A stretch of 8,844 bases of DNA from a bacterium. Its GTDB lineage: Bacteria > UBP18 > UBA7526. The DNA is taken from assembly GCA_018903055.1 (NCBI GenBank), contig JAHIPW010000171.1:1-8844 (forward strand), in the 5' to 3' direction. Both the position numbers and the translations under genes were made by a program. Below the pieces are notes generated by a model. It worked only from the letters and a program-made list of their open reading frames with translations, ran no database searches and had not been told where the DNA came from. Below, one piece after another: positions 5,936-8,844 of the stretch; position 1 is the stretch's first letter, and each line of letters opens with the position of its first letter.

Positions 5936-7411
5936 ATGGTTCAATTAAGCCAGTTATTGGATGCTCTAAAAGAAAAGGAGGTCTGTGGCCCCCAAGATAT
6001 AGAGATTGAAGAGATTGCCTATAATTCGAAAAAAGCGAAGAGAAATTCGCTTTTTGTTGCTATTCCCGGCTTCCGGGCTGATGGTCACCGCTTCATAAAC
6101 GAAGCCCTTCTCAGGGGAGTACGAACAGTAGTCATGGAGAAAAAGATTCCTTTAGGAGAGGGAATAACCGGGATTCGAGTGCCAAATGCCAGGAAGGCCC
6201 TGGCCCTTCTGGCAGATAGATTCTATCATCACCCCTCAAGGAAAATTAGACTCATCGGAATTACGGGCACCAATGGAAAGACCACCACCTCCTATCTTAT
6301 CGAGGCCATTTTGACCGCAGATAAGAGACCCTGCGGTCTCCTGGGGACCATTGCCCACAAGATAGGCAGTAAAACCATCCCCGCCCAGATCACTACTCCG
6401 GAGTCACTCGACCTTCAGTCCATGCTCGCCTACCTGGTAGAGAAGAAAATCAAATATGCAGTGATGGAGGTCTCAAGCCATGCTTTGGAACTTTCCCGCA
6501 TTGAAGGGGTGAAGTTCTCCATAGCGGTCTTTACCAATCTTTCCATTGATCATCTCGACTTCCATCAGACAGTAGAGAATTACTTAGAAGTAAAGACCAG
6601 GCTCTTCACTGGGCTAGCGAAGAAAGCCTTGGCCGTTATAAACATTGATGATCTAAAGGGTAGCTACATAAGAGAGAGGACCCTTTGCCCTATCTTGACC
6701 TATGGAATAGAAAAAAAAGCAGATATCAGGGCAAGGAGGATAGATTTAAGTCTAAAAGGGAGTAGTTTTAAGGTGCAGACCCCGGGCTGGGAGCTGGATA
6801 TCGACCTCCCCCTTCCTGGAAGGCATAACATCTACAATGCCCTGGCTGCTATCGCGGTTGCCTTTCTTCTAAAAATTCCCCCCTCTGCCATTAAGAAAGG
6901 CCTGGAGAAGGTAGGGAATATACCAGGAAGATTTGAAAAAATTGATGAAGGCCAGGATTTTTCGGTGATCGTTGACTATGCCCATACGGACGATGCTTTA
7001 GGGAAGGTGCTCTCCACCTGTCGGGATTTGACAAAGGGAAGGGTAATCTTGGTCTTTGGTTGTGGAGGGGATCGGGATAGATCGAAGAGACCCTTAATGG
7101 GTGAGGTATCAGCGAAGTATAGCAACTATACTATAATTACCAATGATAATCCGCGTAGTGAGGAGCCCCTGAGTATCGTCTCAGGCATTGAGGTAGGAAT
7201 GAAGAGGGAGGACGGTAGATATACCATCATTCTCGATCGGAAGGAGGCCATTAGGAAGGCAATAGAAGAGGCCGCCCCGGGCGACCTAGTCTTAATCGCA
7301 GGAAAGGGGCATGAAACCACCCAGATCATTGGGACCCAGGTTCTCCCCTTCGATGATCGAGAAGTTGTTAGAAGGATATTGAAGGATCAGAAATCGGTTG
7401 TCAGAAAATAG
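5936..7411 (+). CDS. murE: MurE, UDP-MurNAc-L-Ala-D-Glu:meso-DAP ligase
   Basis: This cytoplasmic ATP-dependent ligase adds the third amino acid of the peptidoglycan stem peptide. The 491 residues are a normal length. Domain 1 binds the UDP-sugar (AYNSKKAKRNSLFVAIPG at 28-45). The central domain has the P-loop GTNGKTTT at 111-118, TTPES at 153-157, SSHAL at 180-184 and Lys220, the expected carbamylated lysine. HNIYNALAA is at 297-305 and DYAHTDDAL at 348-356. The C-terminal domain carries DNPR at 404-407, the signature of enzymes that add meso-diaminopimelate, and GKGHE at 456-460. The last seven residues (QKSVVRK) and the TAG stop are encoded by repeat sequence, so the C-terminal tip looks grown or replaced by the element. 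The gene follows ftsI by 86 bases. Confidence 0.95.
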   Translation: MVQLSQLLDALKEKEVCGPQDIEIEEIAYNSKKAKRNSLFVAIPGFRADGHRFINEALLRGVRTVVMEKKIPLGEGITGIRVPNARKALALLADRFYHHPSRKIRLIGITGTNGKTTTSYLIEAILTADKRPCGLLGTIAHKIGSKTIPAQITTPESLDLQSMLAYLVEKKIKYAVMEVSSHALELSRIEGVKFSIAVFTNLSIDHLDFHQTVENYLEVKTRLFTGLAKKALAVINIDDLKGSYIRERTLCPILTYGIEKKADIRARRIDLSLKGSSFKVQTPGWELDIDLPLPGRHNIYNALAAIAVAFLLKIPPSAIKKGLEKVGNIPGRFEKIDEGQDFSVIVDYAHTDDALGKVLSTCRDLTKGRVILVFGCGGDRDRSKRPLMGEVSAKYSNYTIITNDNPRSEEPLSIVSGIEVGMKREDGRYTIILDRKEAIRKAIEEAAPGDLVLIAGKGHETTQIIGTQVLPFDDREVVRRILKDQKSVVRK

Positions 7412-7559
7412 AAATCGGTAGGGAAAACAGAAAACAGAGAACGGGAAAATACTGATTTCAGTTTTCCAATTTCGCTACTGTTTTCCCCGGCCTCGCTCCG
7501 CGAAGCGGGGCGGGCAGATTTCTGTCAACTGTTTTCATTGTTACCTGTTCAATGTTCAA
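7388..7559 (+). repeat. Composite periodic repeat and hairpins between murE and murF
   Basis: This begins inside murE and fills most of the 173-base spacer. The 10-mer AGAAATCGGT is at 7389-7398 and 7410-7419, 21 bases apart. GAAAACA is repeated in tandem at 7423-7436, and TGTTCAA in tandem at 7546-7559, all consistent with a 7-base period. GGGAAAACAG (7421-7430) is a perfect inverted match to CTGTTTTCCC (7478-7487). Between them is a bulged hairpin (7444-7467). The GC-rich core is at 7489-7515. CAGAAATC (7388-7395) is inverted at 7517-7524. The overall plan is periodic flank, GC-rich hairpin, periodic flank. Confidence 0.7.
7492..7514 (+). other. GC-rich stem-loop with GAA loop upstream of murF
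   Basis: CTCGCTCCGC (7492-7501) pairs with GCGGGGCGGG (7505-7514) around a GAA loop: ten pairs, two of them G-T/G-U wobble. The centre is GCGAAGC, as in the other repeat cores. There is no T-run after it, so it does not look like an ordinary intrinsic terminator. As RNA it could still slow polymerase or protect a 3' end. Confidence 0.55.
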
Positions 7560-7565
7560 TATAAA
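7538..7565 (+). promoter_or_regulatory. Possible promoter for murF
   Basis: TATAAA (7560-7565, 5 of 6) is preceded at a 16-base spacing by TTGTTA (7538-7543, 4 of 6). Transcription would begin near 7572, giving a leader of only about 13 bases. The hexamers lie on and beside the TGTTCAA tandem heptamers, so the match may be chance in AT-rich repeat sequence. Confidence 0.3.
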
Positions 7566-7584
7566 ATGAAAGTAAGCAGGAGAG

Positions 7585-8844
7585 ATGGAGAAGCTAAAAG
7601 TAAGTGAATTAGTAAAAGCTACTGGAGGAAGGTTGATCCAGGGGAACCCAAAGGGAAAAATCTCCGGAATCTCTACTGATAGCCGCAAGATAGAGAAGAA
7701 TGAGCTATTCATCGCCTTAAAGGGACCGAGATATGATGGCCATGACTTCGTCCAGGAAGCGATTAAAAAAGGCACCTCTGGAATTTTAGTCTCTCAATCA
7801 CCGATCACCGATCACTCCGCCCCAGAGGGGCGAGACCTCGCCTCTGGCGGGCGATCACCGATCACCATCTTGGTAAGAGATACCCTCAGGGCCTTGGGTC
7901 AGATTGCTAAATATTACCGGGAGAAGTTCACTCTACCAGTAATTGCTGTGACCGGGTCAACGGGCAAGACGACCACCAAGGATATGATTGCCTCCATCCT
8001 CTCTTTAGAGCGCGCTGTCTTAAAGACTCAAGGGAACTTCAATAATGAGGTCGGAGTTCCTCTTACCCTATTCCGCCTTTCCCGAGAGCATGAGGTTGCC
8101 GTCTTAGAGCTGGGGATGAGTGCCTTAGGGGAGATCGAAAGACTCACCAGAATCTCCTCTCCTAAGATCGGGGTGATGACCAATGTGGGAGAGGTTCATT
8201 TGCAGTATCTGGGCAATATCCAGAGGGTGGCCCGGGCAGAGGCCGAGCTGGTCTATGCCCTAGGGAAGGATGATGTAGCCATCCTCAATATTGATGACCC
8301 CTACGTAAGGGAGATGAGGAAGGGAATAAAGGCAAGGATAATCACCTATGGCATAAGGAGAAGGGCCCAGGTCAGGGCCCAGAGAATTGAGAACCTAAGA
8401 GAGGAGGGGATGAGGTTTATCTTAAGGATAGGGAAGGAGACCTTCCCCCTTCGACTGCGATGTCTCGGTTGTCACAATATATATAATGCCCTGGCAGCCA
8501 CCTCCGCTGCCCATGCCTTAGGTATGAAGAGAAAGATGATCCAAGAGGGGCTATCCCAGTTCCCGCCCCTGGCGGGAAGGATGAGGATAATCAAGATGAG
8601 GGGCTTTACCATTCTCGACGATACCTACAACGCCTCTCCCAAGTCTTTTATCGCCGCCATCGAGACCTTAAGGGGCCTCTCCCCAAAGGGGAGGAAGATA
8701 ATAGTAGCGGGAGATATGTTAGAACTGGGAGAAAGGGCTCTTCTGGCCCACAAAGAGACTGGAATATATGTTGCTCATTCAGGAATAGATAGACTCATTA
8801 CCTGTGGGAATCTGGCCGAATACATCGCCCAGGGAGCGATAGAA
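7585..8844 (+). CDS. murF: MurF, UDP-MurNAc-tripeptide:D-Ala-D-Ala ligase (3' end outside window)
   Basis: This ligase adds D-Ala-D-Ala and completes the cytoplasmic peptidoglycan precursor. The 420 codons seen run open to the window end, and about 30-40 residues are missing from a usual 450-460. The ATG at 7585 follows AGGAG at 7578-7582 with close spacing. Domain 1 has ISTDSRKIEKNELFIALKG at 29-47. The P-loop GSTGKTTTK is at 124-132, GNFNNEVGVPL at 150-160, ELGMSALGEI at 175-184 and NVGEVHL at 200-206. HNIYNALAA is at 465 minus no offset in the family pattern, encoded here at 8476-8502. DDTYNASPKS is at 345-354 and GDMLELGE at 376-383. Two oddities stand out. Residues about 71-94 are encoded by a repeat inserted in frame. 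At the position of the carbamylated lysine, counted without gaps from His205 against E. coli MurF, this protein has Glu219. Confidence 0.93.
   Translation, partial: MEKLKVSELVKATGGRLIQGNPKGKISGISTDSRKIEKNELFIALKGPRYDGHDFVQEAIKKGTSGILVSQSPITDHSAPEGRDLASGGRSPITILVRDTLRALGQIAKYYREKFTLPVIAVTGSTGKTTTKDMIASILSLERAVLKTQGNFNNEVGVPLTLFRLSREHEVAVLELGMSALGEIERLTRISSPKIGVMTNVGEVHLQYLGNIQRVARAEAELVYALGKDDVAILNIDDPYVREMRKGIKARIITYGIRRRAQVRAQRIENLREEGMRFILRIGKETFPLRLRCLGCHNIYNALAATSAAHALGMKRKMIQEGLSQFPPLAGRMRIIKMRGFTILDDTYNASPKSFIAAIETLRGLSPKGRKIIVAGDMLELGERALLAHKETGIYVAHSGIDRLITCGNLAEYIAQGAIE
7797..7867 (+). repeat. In-frame repeat element inside murF
   Basis: ATCACCG occurs at 7797 and 7804, followed by ATCACTC at 7811. 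A GC-rich core comes next, then ATCACCG at 7854 and ATCACCA at 7861. The core folds into a long hairpin: CCGCC, AGAGG and CGAG on the left (7817-7834) pair with CTCG, CCTCT and GGCGG on the right (7837-7850), with two 2-base bulges and an AC loop. The reading frame is kept throughout, giving SPIT at 72-75 and again at 91-94 around a Gly/Arg/Ser-rich stretch. The plan of heptamers, hairpin, heptamers matches the intergenic elements, though the core sequence differs. Confidence 0.75.

Noticed and set aside
7444-7487. Intrinsic terminator after murE
   Set aside because: The stems are partly AT-rich with a bulge, and no T-tract follows. They are better explained as part of the repeat.
7458-7775. 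Minus-strand reading frame of 105 codons over the murF start
   Set aside because: It lies opposite the murF 5' end and the repeat spacer, with no recognisable domain. It is a shadow of the coding strand.
7801-7860. Frameshift or pseudogene in murF caused by the insertion
   Set aside because: The frame continues through the element and all downstream MurF motifs are present in the same frame.
7797-7867. CRISPR array in murF
   Set aside because: Units are 7 bases with no unique spacers of regular size, and the region is inside a protein-coding frame.

Overview
The window is a block of cell-envelope genes, all on the + strand, from a Gram-negative-type (diderm) bacterium. Two features set the cell type. 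A Tol system (TolQ, TolR, a TolA/TonB-like protein, TolB) implies an outer membrane. A MurE with the DNPR signature implies meso-diaminopimelate peptidoglycan. I cannot name the species. The mid-range GC, compact gene order and abundant short periodic repeats recall genomes of uncultured candidate phyla such as Omnitrophota and relatives, but that is an impression and not a result.

Layout. Positions 2-568 are the 3' part of a coiled-coil protein ending in a LysM peptidoglycan-binding domain. Positions 590-3351 are tolQ-tolR-tolA-tolB, tightly packed, with a 4-base tolQ/tolR overlap. Positions 3352-3495 are a repeat-rich spacer with a possible promoter. Positions 3496-7411 are ftsL, ftsI (a class B penicillin-binding protein with a PASTA tail) and murE. 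Positions 7412-7584 are a second structured repeat spacer. Positions 7585-8844 are murF, cut by the window end about 30-40 codons before its usual stop. The second half has division/cell-wall (dcw) cluster order, but mraZ and rsmH are absent before ftsL and the Tol genes sit there instead. No pal follows tolB.

How the genes fit together. MurE and MurF add meso-DAP and D-Ala-D-Ala to the peptidoglycan precursor. FtsL and FtsI belong to the septal synthesis machine that cross-links the product. The Tol proteins use the proton gradient to pull the outer membrane inward at the same site. The LysM protein may supply a peptidoglycan contact. The whole block therefore looks like one programme for building and constricting the septum.

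Most unusual is a family of short repeats at gene junctions and inside genes. Arrays with a 7-base period (one with 8) flank GC-rich hairpin cores. These arrays form the last codons and stop of ftsL and murE, the hydrophobic core of the TolB signal peptide, and an in-frame loop of about 24 residues in MurF. The 9-mer AAGCGAGGG lies exactly 4 bases before the ATG of ftsL, ftsI and murE, so the repeat appears to serve as the ribosome-binding site of three consecutive genes. This looks like a short mobile or slippage-driven repeat system that has become part of translation signals and proteins. Residue-level oddities are Gln at the ExbB Glu176 position of TolQ, and Glu in place of the carbamylated Lys in MurF.
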